Below, in pieces: positions 7,659 to 15,378 of a stretch of 42,236 bases of DNA. The DNA is taken from the NCBI GenBank assembly GCA_017629215.1, contig JAGBXP010000038.1, positions 1-42,236 of the forward strand, written 5' to 3'. Numbering within the stretch: the stretch's first letter is position 1; each line of letters opens with the position of its first letter. The notes beneath the pieces are model-generated. The model had not been told where the DNA came from. It saw nothing but the letters and a program-made list of their open reading frames with translations, and did not search any database. This DNA is from a bacterium. Lineage in GTDB: Bacteria > Cyanobacteriota > Vampirovibrionia > Gastranaerophilales > Gastranaerophilaceae. The position numbers and the translations under genes were made by a program.

Positions 7659-8285
7659 CTATCTAATGTAAAAAAATAATTTACCATTATATTTACCATA
7701 ATGTTTAAATCTATAAGCACCATATTTTGAAAAAGTTATAAGTCCTTTTATATCTTTATCTTGTGCCTTTTCTTTCTTGCATGTTATCCTATGAAAAAAC
7801 TTATCTGTATCGTTATAAAGAAGAATTGTTCTTTTATTTAAAAAAGGTTTATGTAACCAGATTTTATCATCATCCTCTATTTGAGATATTTTAAATACTT
7901 CTACTTCTGGAAACATTTTTTGAATTTCGGCTTCCTTAATTTCAATTTCTTTAAAACTTCCATTTTCATGTATTAATTTATAAAATTTCAAAAGATTATT
8001 ATCTATAATTATTAATTCATTATTTGCAATTGCTTCACAATTAGTAGTAAGCGAGAAAGCTAAACTATCATCATTATAATAATATTTAGAATAATTACCT
8101 TCTCCTTCAAACAACTCTTTTTTAAAAGAAGTCATATCATCTGATATTAGTTCAAAAGACCATAAATTTTGAGAAGGCGAATAATATATTTTATCTTGGT
8201 CATATACTATTCTATAAGAAGATTGATTTGCAAAAGCCAAATTAATGCTCAAAAATATAAACAATATAAATAACACTTTTTTCAT
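7659..8285 (-). CDS. Unknown exported protein (208 aa)
   Basis: Unrecognised. The start at 8285 (MKKVLFILFIFLSINLAFA) is chosen because AAAGGAGAG lies 5 nt before it; a longer frame starting at 8321 has no site. A clean signal peptide (1-19, AFA-N) suggests periplasmic or surface location. The mature part is rich in Tyr/Asp/Lys with beta-type alternation and only two Cys (CEA, CKK). It stops 12 bp before dxs, so it is probably the first gene of a dxs transcript, but shows no functional link. Confidence 0.75.
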   Translation of the reverse strand: MKKVLFILFIFLSINLAFANQSSYRIVYDQDKIYYSPSQNLWSFELISDDMTSFKKELFEGEGNYSKYYYNDDSLAFSLTTNCEAIANNELIIIDNNLLKFYKLIHENGSFKEIEIKEAEIQKMFPEVEVFKISQIEDDDKIWLHKPFLNKRTILLYNDTDKFFHRITCKKEKAQDKDIKGLITFSKYGAYRFKHYGKYNGKLFFYIR

Positions 8286-8419
8286 ACCACTCTCCTTTCC
8301 CGAGTATATCATATTATTCAATCATTCTCAAATATTTATTATAAATGTAATATCACTAGCAAATTTTATTTTTTTTAGTTTTATAATATAATACAATCAT
8401 AATTTAAGGAGTATTTTAA

Positions 8420-8872
8420 ATGAAAAAGTTATTAATAATATTTATGTTAATTCTAATTGCAACAATGAACACAAGTTATGCAAATACAATTATTAATGAA
8501 ATACAAAGTCCAATATATACAGATGATTTAGGACGCTCTCACTTTTTAGGCAAAGGTGGTTATTCAAGCACTCGTCATATTGATATGGGTAACGCTTATT
8601 CAGAAGCAATTAATGAAGTAACTAATCAAACAGTTAAAAAAAATGTAGATACTGATATTACTTCAGTTATTAAAGAAAAAAACGAGATACCAGTTTCATC
8701 TAAAGCAAAAGCAACTTTTTCATCTCAAAATAGAACAATGGACGCATCAGCTAGTTTTGGACAAGGTGCAACATATTTACCTGATTCTGGTGTAAATAAT
8801 TCTAAGACAATATATACTGATGACTTAGGTAGATTACATTTCTTTGGAAAAGGTAATTTGATAAGAGAATAA
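8420..8872 (+). CDS. Exported protein with duplicated YTDDLGR motif
   Basis: A 150-aa protein with a signal peptide (1-21, SYA-N). It carries a near-identical 15-residue motif twice: IYTDDLGRSHFLGKG at 32-46 and IYTDDLGRLHFFGKG at 131-145, bracketing a Ser/Thr/Asn-rich middle. The family is not recognised; twin motifs at both ends suggest a binding or assembly element on a secreted protein. AAGGAG lies 9 nt before the ATG and TATAAT-like boxes precede it. It diverges from the exported-protein/dxs genes. Confidence 0.72.
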   Translation: MKKLLIIFMLILIATMNTSYANTIINEIQSPIYTDDLGRSHFLGKGGYSSTRHIDMGNAYSEAINEVTNQTVKKNVDTDITSVIKEKNEIPVSSKAKATFSSQNRTMDASASFGQGATYLPDSGVNNSKTIYTDDLGRLHFFGKGNLIRE

Positions 8873-8902
8873 GTTTTTTCTCGTTTTTGCAATTATAATT
8901 TC

Positions 8903-8940
8903 CGTCATTGCGAGCGTAAGCGAAGCAATCCAGATTTTAA
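8903..8940 (+). repeat. Dispersed intergenic repeat, copy 2
   Basis: CGTCATTGCGAGCG...GCGAAGCAATCCAGA, the same core as in 2058-2088 and, inverted, 22137-22168. All three copies are intergenic. The remainder of the 8873-9240 spacer holds an 8-bp inverted repeat ATTCTGAA/TTCAGAAT and a terminator but no gene that I see. Confidence 0.6.
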
Positions 8941-9053
8941 TTTTTGTCATCTTAAAACTAAATGGTAAGATTCTGAACAGCTTGAAAATTACGCCTTTGC
9001 AGGCTCTTTTTCTACGCTTTCAGAATGACACATGAAGACTTAATTCAAAACAA

Positions 9054-9095
9054 AGTCGGTTGAGATTAAAAATCTCAGCCGACTATATTTTTCAA
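9054..9095. terminator. Bidirectional terminator between convergent genes
   Basis: AGTCGGTTGAGATT (9054-9067) pairs with AATCTCAGCCGACT (9071-9084), 14 bp with one G-T pair, and has T-rich sequence on both sides. It can close both the 8420 gene and nadK. The stretch 9100-9240 beside it shows nothing else recognisable. Confidence 0.75.
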
Positions 9096-9240
9096 TTTAA
9101 TATTATTACGGAGTTTCATCCAGCCTACAAGCCTTCAAGGTTTTCATCGGAGAGGGTGGCATTTAATATATCGCTTACTCTCGTAAAGACGAAAGACAAG
9201 CTCTGTTGTAAAGCCCTATAATAATATAAAAACCATATTT

Positions 9241-10023
9241 TTACTTAGCTTCAGAAATTCCCCAATGAAGCTTATCTCTTAATATAGAATAATAATTTCT
9301 ACTGTTTAAAAATGCTAAAACAGCTTTTTTATCGCTTGATTTGATAGTTATTTTATCAACACATTTTTCGGTATCATATCCGTCAATTGAAACTGATAAT
9401 AATTTATCGGCAGTTTTAATAGAAATTACTTCTGTTGAAGGTACTACTAAAGGTCTAGCATTTAATGTATGTGGACAAATAGGAACAATTACAATGGCAT
9501 CCATTGTCGGGTAAACAACTGGACCTCCAGCTGATAGACCATAAGCTGTAGAACCTGTTGGAGTCGATACAATTAGTCCATCTGCTATATAATCGCAAAC
9601 TTCTTTATTATTTATTTCAAGATAAAATTTTGAAGTCCTTGATGAAATACATCCTTTTATAACAAAATCATTCAAAGCAATTCTATCAATTGAGGTTAGC
9701 ATTAATCGGTTTTCTGTGTAAAAATTGTTATTTATTATTGATTCAATAATAAAATTAATTTCTTCATCATCACTTTGAGATAAAAAACCTAAACGTCCTG
9801 AGTTTATTCCAAGGACAGGGATTTGCCATTCAGAATAATATCTTGCTGTCCTTAGTAATGTTCCATCGCCACCAATTACAATCGTAAAATCTCCAAAATT
9901 TGCGAGTTTACTAAGCTCAAAGCTTTTAAAGTCAATTTTTTTAGATATTAAAAGTTTTTCTATCTTAGATAATATATCTTCGTAGTTTTCAATATGTTTA
10001 TTATATACAACATTAATTTTCAT
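9241..10023 (-). CDS. nadK: NAD kinase
   Basis: Phosphorylates NAD to NADP; cytosolic. Short bacterial form (260 aa) with GGDGT (51-55, catalytic Asp53), NSGRLGFL (74-81) and the NAD-binding segment TPTGSTAYGLSAGGP. All family landmarks are present. No Shine-Dalgarno precedes the ATG; instead an extended -10 box ends 7 nt before it, so the mRNA is probably leaderless. It diverges from the BFN-dapL pair across a 62-bp spacer. Confidence 0.96.
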   Translation of the reverse strand: MKINVVYNKHIENYEDILSKIEKLLISKKIDFKSFELSKLANFGDFTIVIGGDGTLLRTARYYSEWQIPVLGINSGRLGFLSQSDDEEINFIIESIINNNFYTENRLMLTSIDRIALNDFVIKGCISSRTSKFYLEINNKEVCDYIADGLIVSTPTGSTAYGLSAGGPVVYPTMDAIVIVPICPHTLNARPLVVPSTEVISIKTADKLLSVSIDGYDTEKCVDKITIKSSDKKAVLAFLNSRNYYSILRDKLHWGISEAK

Positions 10024-10030
10024 ATAGCTG

Positions 10031-10060
10031 ATTATATCATGTAAACTGATTTTGTGTTAA
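10031..10060 (-). promoter_or_regulatory. nadK promoter (extended -10, leaderless)
   Basis: On the minus strand: TTAACA (10060-10055), 18 bp, then TATAAT (10036-10031) preceded by TGA to make the extended -10 TGATATAAT. The gap to ATG 10023 is 7 nt, so transcription should begin at or next to the A of the start codon. Confidence 0.75.
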
Positions 10061-10085
10061 TATTAATAAATAGAGAGGTGTTATT

Positions 10086-10595
10086 ATGATAGAAATGAAA
10101 GTAATGGGTATAGCACTTGATGTGAGAACAAACTCGCCTATTGTTGTACTTCACGATTTAGATAATAGAAAAGCTTTACCAATTTGGATAGGTTCAGCAG
10201 AAGCAAGTGCTATTATTCGTTGTATAGAAGGACTTGTTGTTGCTCGTCCTATGACACACGATTTAGTAACTAATATCATTGATAAAACAGGGTATAAATT
10301 AGAAAAAATCGAGATTAATGATGTAGAAAAAGAAACTTATTTTGCAACATTATATCTTGTTAAAGATGACGAGACCTTAGAAATAGATGCTCGTCCTTCT
10401 GATGCAATTGCTATAGCAATGAGAGCAAAAGCTCCAATCTTTGTTACGTCGAATGTTTTATTAAATGGTTCTGTCTCAACTGACACAGCAAAGGATGAAG
10501 AAGAAGCACAAGAATTTAAAGATTTCATACAAAATATTAAACCTTCAGATTTCGAAAAATTAATGGAAGGTAAACACGAGGAAACAGATCAATAA
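10086..10595 (+). CDS. Bifunctional nuclease (BFN/DUF151) family protein
   Basis: A 169-aa protein with the BFN domain over about residues 1-135: IALDVRTNSPIVVLHDLDNRKALPIWIGSAEASAI at the start and LEIDARPSDAIAIAMRAKAPIFV later, both highly characteristic. Plant members have been reported with RNase and DNase activity; the bacterial role is poorly defined. The C-terminus is acidic and helical. AGAGGTG is 7 nt before the ATG. dapL starts 17 bp downstream, so the two are likely co-transcribed. Confidence 0.88.
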   Translation: MIEMKVMGIALDVRTNSPIVVLHDLDNRKALPIWIGSAEASAIIRCIEGLVVARPMTHDLVTNIIDKTGYKLEKIEINDVEKETYFATLYLVKDDETLEIDARPSDAIAIAMRAKAPIFVTSNVLLNGSVSTDTAKDEEEAQEFKDFIQNIKPSDFEKLMEGKHEETDQ

Positions 10596-10612
10596 AATCT
10601 AAAGAGGGAAAA

Positions 10613-11782
10613 ATGAATCTAAATAAAAATTACGAAAATCTTGAACAAAGTTATTTATTTTCAACAATTGCTAAGAAAGTTAATGAGTTTATTTCAAATA
10701 ATCCTGATAAAAAAGTTATCAGATTGGGGATTGGTGATGTTACAAAACCTCTATGCAAGGCTGTAACAGAAGCGATGCACAAAGCTGTTGATGAAATGAG
10801 TATTCAAGAAACTTTTCGTGGATATGGACCTGAACAAGGATATGATTTTCTAAGATTAGCTATTCAGGATTATTATAGGAAAAACAATGTAGAATTAGAT
10901 TTAGATGAAATTTTCATATCAGATGGTGCTAAAAGTGATCTTGGTAATATTTTAGATTTATTCGGTGATGATAATATTGTATTAATTCCTGATCCAGTTT
11001 ATCCAGCTTATGTTGATACAAACATTATGGATGGTAATAAAATTGTATATATAAATGCAAATGAAGAAAATGGATTTCTCCCTATGTCTAGTGAGGAAAA
11101 GGCTGATATTATATATATTTGTTCTCCAAATAATCCAACAGGCGCTGTCTATAATAAAGAACAGCTTAAAGAATGGGTTAATTACGCAAATAAAAATAAT
11201 GCACTTATTCTTTTTGACTCAGCTTATGAAAGTTTTATTTCAGATAATGAGTTACCTCGTACAATATTTGAAATTGAGGGTGCAAAAACTTGCGCAATAG
11301 AAATTTGCTCTTTGTCTAAAACTGCTGGGTTTACAGGTACAAGGTGTGGTTATACAGTAGTACCAAAAGAGCTTGGAAAGCTTAATAAAATGTGGCTACG
11401 ACGTCAAACAACAAAATATAATGGTGTGCCATATATCGTGCAAAGAGGTGCAGAAGCAGTTTTTTCTGAAGCTGGCATGAAAGAAATTAAAGAAAATCTT
11501 GATTATTACAAAGAAAACGCAAAAATAATTGCTAAAACTGTCGAAAGTTGTGGGATTTGGTATGTCGGTGGTAAGCACTCTCCTTATATTTGGTTAAAAT
11601 GTCCAAATAATATGACAAGTTGGGAATTTTTTGATTATTTATTAAACAATGCTCAAATTGTAGGAACACCAGGAGCAGGTTTTGGCAAAAATGGCGAAGG
11701 CTATTTTAGGCTTACTTCTTTTGGCTCAAGGGAAAACACTATTGAAGCAATGGAAAGATTTAGGAAGCTTTTTGAAAAATAG
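10613..11782 (+). CDS. dapL: LL-diaminopimelate aminotransferase
   Basis: PLP enzyme converting tetrahydrodipicolinate directly to LL-diaminopimelate for lysine and peptidoglycan. Fold-type I aminotransferase of usual length (389 aa). PLP residues: Lys236 (SLSKTAGFTGTRCGY), Asn174 in SPNNPTGA, Asp202 and Tyr205. The N-terminus RLGIGDVTKPL and FRGYGPEQGYDFLR are typical of DapL. The DapL route is known from plants, Cyanobacteria, Chlamydiae and relatives, in keeping with the suggested lineage. It follows the BFN gene by 17 bp, with AGAGGG before ATG. Confidence 0.95.
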   Translation: MNLNKNYENLEQSYLFSTIAKKVNEFISNNPDKKVIRLGIGDVTKPLCKAVTEAMHKAVDEMSIQETFRGYGPEQGYDFLRLAIQDYYRKNNVELDLDEIFISDGAKSDLGNILDLFGDDNIVLIPDPVYPAYVDTNIMDGNKIVYINANEENGFLPMSSEEKADIIYICSPNNPTGAVYNKEQLKEWVNYANKNNALILFDSAYESFISDNELPRTIFEIEGAKTCAIEICSLSKTAGFTGTRCGYTVVPKELGKLNKMWLRRQTTKYNGVPYIVQRGAEAVFSEAGMKEIKENLDYYKENAKIIAKTVESCGIWYVGGKHSPYIWLKCPNNMTSWEFFDYLLNNAQIVGTPGAGFGKNGEGYFRLTSFGSRENTIEAMERFRKLFEK

Positions 11783-11801
11783 ATTGACTTATAATTTTTT
11801 T

Positions 11802-11807
11802 TATAAT
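11802..11807 (+). promoter_or_regulatory. -10 box of tRNA-Leu
   Basis: TATAAT at 11802-11807 lies 27 bp before the mature tRNA 5' end. A TTGACT at 11784 is too close (12 bp) to be its -35. Confidence 0.4.
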
Positions 11808-11834
11808 ATCATCAAATAGTTGCTTGGCAGTTAA

Positions 11835-11921
11835 GCTCCAGTGGCGGAATCGGTAGACGCGTTGGACTTAAAATCCAATCGGGGTCAACCCTCGGTGCCA
11901 GTTCAAGTCTGGCCTGGAGCA
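11835..11921 (+). tRNA. tRNA-Leu (TAA)
   Basis: Full cloverleaf with a long variable arm typical of class II tRNAs (87 nt). Acceptor GCTCCAG/CTGGAGC, anticodon stem TTGGA/TCCAA with loop CTTAAAA (anticodon TAA at 11869-11871), T-arm GTTCAAGTC, discriminator A. CCA is not encoded. Confidence 0.97.
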
Positions 11922-11940
11922 TTTAATAACAAGTAATTAA

Positions 11941-11964
11941 GCCTTTCGTTAAGAAAGGCTTTTT
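11941..11964 (+). terminator. Terminator of tRNA-Leu
   Basis: GCCTTTC / GAAAGGC stem with a 5-nt loop followed by T6, 20 bp after the tRNA. Confidence 0.88.
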
Positions 11965-12013
11965 TGTTGTTAAAATTCTATGTCTATTCAGTAAGTATTT
12001 GGCTGATTAAAAA

Positions 12014-12655
12014 TCAATTTAACATTTCAATACTTTTTTTGTAATCTTTTGAGTTATATATATAGCTTCCAGCAACTAATGAATTTGCGCCTAAAGAAGT
12101 ACATATTTTGGCGGTTAAATTATTTATCCCACCATCAACCTGAATTATAAAGTTTTCAGAGCATTTTTCTTTTAATTGAGGAATTTTTAAAGCACAATCG
12201 TGTATAAATTCTTGTCCACCAAAGCCTGGTTCTACTGTCATTATTAAAGCTAAATCAATACTATCTATATAAGGGAAAAGTACGCTTACATCAGTTTTTG
12301 GCTTAATAGAAACTCCTACCTTTTTGTTAAATGATTTAATTAAATCAATGGTTTCGTTAATGCTTTCCTGGCAAGCTTCATAATGAAATGTGATTAGGTC
12401 TGCGCCAGCTTTTGCAAATGCTTCAATATAATTTTGTGGGTTTTCTATCATTAAATGAGTATCTAAAAACATTTCGGTTTTTTTTCGAATAGATTTTAAA
12501 ACGGGGACTCCTATAGATATATTTGGAACAAAATGACCATCCATTACATCGATATGTATCCAATCAGCTCCAGCTTCTTGTACAGCTTTAATTTCGTTTT
12601 CTAAATTCATAAAATCTGCAGATAATATTGACGGTGAAATAATTATTTTATTCAT
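12014..12655 (-). CDS. rpe: Ribulose-phosphate 3-epimerase
   Basis: Interconverts ribulose 5-phosphate and xylulose 5-phosphate in the pentose phosphate pathway. TIM-barrel enzyme of normal length (213 aa) with SPSILSADF (7-15), HIDVMDGHFVPN (34-45, metal-binding His/Asp), DTHLMI (65-70), VEPGFGGQEF and the VDGGI phosphate-loop region. AAGGAG is 6-7 nt before the ATG. It is single, divergent from the 12765 gene. Confidence 0.96.
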   Translation of the reverse strand: MNKIIISPSILSADFMNLENEIKAVQEAGADWIHIDVMDGHFVPNISIGVPVLKSIRKKTEMFLDTHLMIENPQNYIEAFAKAGADLITFHYEACQESINETIDLIKSFNKKVGVSIKPKTDVSVLFPYIDSIDLALIMTVEPGFGGQEFIHDCALKIPQLKEKCSENFIIQVDGGINNLTAKICTSLGANSLVAGSYIYNSKDYKKSIEMLN

Positions 12656-12707
12656 ACTAGCTCCTTTGAATTTATTTTATCATGTTTTATAGGAATATAA
12701 AATAAAT

Positions 12708-12736
12708 TTGCTATATTTAAACAAATATTATATAAT
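12708..12736 (+). promoter_or_regulatory. Promoter of the 12765 gene
   Basis: TTGCTA (12708-12713), 17 bp, TATAAT (12731-12736). The TTG of the -35 box could be misread as a start codon, which would extend the next gene by 19 residues. Confidence 0.75.
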
Positions 12737-12764
12737 TTTATTTGTAGAATATGGTTATTACAAA

Positions 12765-13121
12765 ATGTATACAGATCAAAAAATTCTTGAATTTAAAAAA
12801 TATTTAGATAAATTATATAATCTTATTGAGAGAGAAGCTATATTTTCATTTATCTCTACAAAACTTGTGGATAAAAAAAGAATTGATGATTTAATTTGTT
12901 GTATTGATGCAAGTTTTCCAGAAGAATATATAAATTATGTTAAAAAAACTAATAAAAGCTTGGAAACTACTAAATGTTACCGCAGACTTCAGAATGCAAT
13001 TAAAAATAAGTTTTTGTTTAGTGCTAATGTGTATCTAGTTCGTCAAAGAGAGGCTTTAGCAGAAATTGTAGAGTTACAACAAATAATAGATTCTGATATG
13101 AAATTAATTAATAATCAATAA
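12765..13121 (+). CDS. Unknown helical protein (118 aa)
   Basis: Unrecognised. The ATG at 12765 (MYTDQKILEFKKYLDKLYNL) is preferred because an upstream TTG start would lie inside the -35 box of a good promoter. No Shine-Dalgarno is visible; the predicted leader is about 22 nt. The protein is almost wholly helical and charged, with three Cys and no signal or membrane segment. It precedes the coiled-coil protein at 13224, which has its own promoter. Confidence 0.6.
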   Translation: MYTDQKILEFKKYLDKLYNLIEREAIFSFISTKLVDKKRIDDLICCIDASFPEEYINYVKKTNKSLETTKCYRRLQNAIKNKFLFSANVYLVRQREALAEIVELQQIIDSDMKLINNQ

Positions 13122-13158
13122 GCTAACAAGTATTAGAAATAATTTTTATATATTTTAA

Positions 13159-13188
13159 TTGACTTTTATGCTTTGTTTATTATACAAT
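13159..13188 (+). promoter_or_regulatory. Promoter of the coiled-coil protein gene
   Basis: TTGACT (13159-13164), 18 bp, TACAAT (13183-13188); start codon at 13224. Confidence 0.6.
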
Positions 13189-13223
13189 TTTGATAACTAT
13201 CATACAAATTAATGGAGCAAAAA

Positions 13224-13820
13224 ATGAATTCACAACAAGATGTAATATATGGGCTTATGAGCAAATTAGATGAAGCTTTAGATAATGGATTTCCTTTTGG
13301 AAATTTAACAATAGTAAAAAAGCATGTTGTGGCAGATATTTTAGATAAGTTATATGCAGCGTTGCCTGATGAAATTAAAGAAGCAAGAGCTTTGCTTCGC
13401 AGAAAAGATGAACTTCAATATGAAGCCCAACAGCGTGCTGAAAAGATTGTTGCAGATGCACAAGCTGAGGCTAATAGATTGCTTAGTGAATCTGATTTAT
13501 TAAGAGCTGTTCAAAGAGAAGCTGAAAAGATTAAAGAACAAGTTATTGCTGAATGTGATGAAATAAAACGCAAATCTTATGAAGATGCTGAGACTTTAAG
13601 AAACCAAGCGATTGACGAAGCTTATAGAACTAAAGATGGTGCTTCTGTATACGCTGAACAAGTTTTAGCAGGTCTTGAGCAAAACTTAAATCAGCTTCAA
13701 GAAATTGTGAAAAATGGTCAACTTCAATTAGAAAGACGTAGAGTGGAAACTGATGGGCAGATTTCTGGAAATTATGTAAATCAGAGAGCAGAGTTTGCAA
13801 AAGATTTTAGAATGAATTAA
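13224..13820 (+). CDS. Coiled-coil protein, DivIVA / ATP-synthase-b-like
   Basis: 198 aa. The start MNSQQDVIYGL at 13224 is chosen because GGAG lies 7 nt before it; an ATG 12 bp upstream has no site. The N-terminus (to about 50) is compact, then a long coiled coil rich in Ala/Glu/Lys/Gln (about 55-185: AEKIVADAQAEANRLL, then AEKIKEQVIAECDEIKRK), resembling DivIVA-type proteins and the b subunit of ATP synthase. There is no membrane segment, which argues against a true b subunit. A cell-division or envelope scaffolding role is plausible but inferred. A strong terminator follows. Confidence 0.65.
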   Translation: MNSQQDVIYGLMSKLDEALDNGFPFGNLTIVKKHVVADILDKLYAALPDEIKEARALLRRKDELQYEAQQRAEKIVADAQAEANRLLSESDLLRAVQREAEKIKEQVIAECDEIKRKSYEDAETLRNQAIDEAYRTKDGASVYAEQVLAGLEQNLNQLQEIVKNGQLQLERRRVETDGQISGNYVNQRAEFAKDFRMN

Positions 13821-13840
13821 TTTTTTATATAGAATTTTAA

Positions 13841-13877
13841 AAAAGACGATTTCTAACTACCACGAAATCGTCTTTTT
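13841..13877 (+). terminator. Rho-independent terminator
   Basis: AAAAGACGATTTC (13841-13853) / GAAATCGTCTTTT (13864-13876), 13-bp perfect stem, T-run after it; closes the coiled-coil gene. Confidence 0.88.
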
Positions 13878-13881
13878 TGTT

Positions 13882-13911
13882 CTAATTAAAAAGGATGAGA
13901 GAACTCATCCT
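13882..13911 (-). terminator. Terminator-like hairpin pointing leftward
   Basis: AGGATGAG (13892-13899) / CTCATCCT (13904-13911) with its T-run on the minus-strand side (13882-13891). No minus-strand gene enters from the right, so it may stop antisense transcription or be a relic. Confidence 0.4.
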
Positions 13912-13991
13912 GTAATCAATCTATAACACAATACATACCATAGTATATATTAAACTATATAAAGATTAAATTTAAAGTTTATTTAAGTTCT

Positions 13992-14022
13992 TTGTTACAA
14001 AATTTTACTTTTATGCTAAAAT
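13992..14022 (+). promoter_or_regulatory. der promoter (extended -10, leaderless)
   Basis: TTGTTA (13992-13997), 19 bp, TAAAAT (14017-14022) preceded by TGC (extended -10). ATG 14030 starts 7 nt after the -10, and no Shine-Dalgarno exists. Confidence 0.7.
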
Positions 14023-14029
14023 TACATTT

Positions 14030-15376
14030 ATGAAAAGAAAACCTGTAATAGCTGTAGTGGGTCGCCCAAATGTAGGTAAATCAACTTTTGTCAATCGTCT
14101 TGTTGGCAAAAGGCAATCAATAGTTGATGATTTACCAGGAGTTACTCGTGATAGAATTTATTTTGATGTTGAATGGCAAAATAAGCAGTTTACAGTTATT
14201 GATACAGGGGGAATTATTCCAGGTGATGAAGACGAAATAATGCTTTCTATATATGACCAAGCTCGTATAGCTTGTGAAGAAGCTGAAAAAATTATTTTTA
14301 TAGTTGATGGTATAGAAGGTGCGACTCCTGTCGATATTGATATTGCTAATATTCTTCGTCAGTCAGGTAAGCCAGTTTTTTTAGCTGTAAATAAAGTAGA
14401 TTCTAGTAATCAAATAACTATGATAAGTGATTTTTACTCACTTGCTATTGGTGAACCTCGTGCGATATCAGCTCTTCATGGTTCAGGTGGTGTTGGTGAT
14501 TTACTTGAAGAAATAACAGAAGATTTTGAAATAGACGAGGAACAAGAAGAGGATAATACTATTAAAATTGCTATTGTAGGTCGACCAAATGCAGGAAAAT
14601 CTTCAATTGTAAATGCTCTTTTGGGTGAAAAACGAGTAATTGTATCTGATGTTTCTGGAACAACAAGAGATAGTATTGATTCAAGATTAAAATATAATGA
14701 TAGAGAGTTTGTAATCATTGATACTGCTGGTATTAGAAAAAAATCTAAAGTTGATTATGGCATTGAAAAATTTGCCGTAGACAGAGCAATTCGTTCTATT
14801 AGAGAGTGTGATGTTGCTTTAATGGTAATTGATGCAACTGAGGCTGTTAATGGAATTTCTGATCAGGATAAAAAAATTGCTTCAATTATTACAGAAGCTG
14901 GCAAGGGCATGGTAATTGCAATTAATAAATGGGATTTGATAGAAGATAAAAAATCAAATACTATTAATAAGTTTGAAAAAATGATAGAACATGAAATTCC
15001 GTTTTTAAATTATGTTCCTAAGATTTATATAAGTGCAGTAACTCATCAAAGATTAAATAATATATTTAAAAAAGTTGAAGATGTATATTCTGAGTGTACA
15101 AAACGAGTATCAACAGGGCTTTTGAACAAGGTTTTAAATGAAGCTTATGCTTTGAATCCACCTCAGACAATTAGAAATAAGCGACTTAAAATACTTTATG
15201 CAACTCAAGCAGCAATTCATCCACCAACATTTTTATTATTTGCAAATAATGAGGAATTATTAAAAGAACATTATAAGCGTTATCTTGAGAATAAAATTAG
15301 AGAAGCTTTTGGATTTTTTGGCACGTCTATTAGAATTTCTGTAAGAACAAGAAGTGAAAAAGCTAAGAAAAAATAG
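14030..15376 (+). CDS. der: Ribosome-assembly GTPase Der (EngA)
   Basis: Essential GTPase for 50S assembly. Tandem G domains: the first P-loop GRPNVGKST is at 11-19 with DTGG and NKVD; the second P-loop GRPNAGKSS is at about 184 with DTAG and NKWD; then a C-terminal KH-like domain (about 350-440) ending in the basic RTRSEKAKKK. The length of 448 aa is typical. The mRNA appears leaderless. It converges on the L,D-transpeptidase with only 2 bp between stops, where a 12-bp palindrome AATAGTACTATT (15372-15383) spans both. Confidence 0.97.
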   Translation: MKRKPVIAVVGRPNVGKSTFVNRLVGKRQSIVDDLPGVTRDRIYFDVEWQNKQFTVIDTGGIIPGDEDEIMLSIYDQARIACEEAEKIIFIVDGIEGATPVDIDIANILRQSGKPVFLAVNKVDSSNQITMISDFYSLAIGEPRAISALHGSGGVGDLLEEITEDFEIDEEQEEDNTIKIAIVGRPNAGKSSIVNALLGEKRVIVSDVSGTTRDSIDSRLKYNDREFVIIDTAGIRKKSKVDYGIEKFAVDRAIRSIRECDVALMVIDATEAVNGISDQDKKIASIITEAGKGMVIAINKWDLIEDKKSNTINKFEKMIEHEIPFLNYVPKIYISAVTHQRLNNIFKKVEDVYSECTKRVSTGLLNKVLNEAYALNPPQTIRNKRLKILYATQAAIHPPTFLLFANNEELLKEHYKRYLENKIREAFGFFGTSIRISVRTRSEKAKKK

Positions 15377-15378
15377 TA

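Noticed and set aside
11055-11300. 81-aa frame inside dapL
   Set aside because: Shadow of dapL in another phase.
12708-12764. N-terminal extension of the 12765 protein from a TTG
   Set aside because: The TTG is part of the -35 box of a good promoter; the extension would precede the transcript start.
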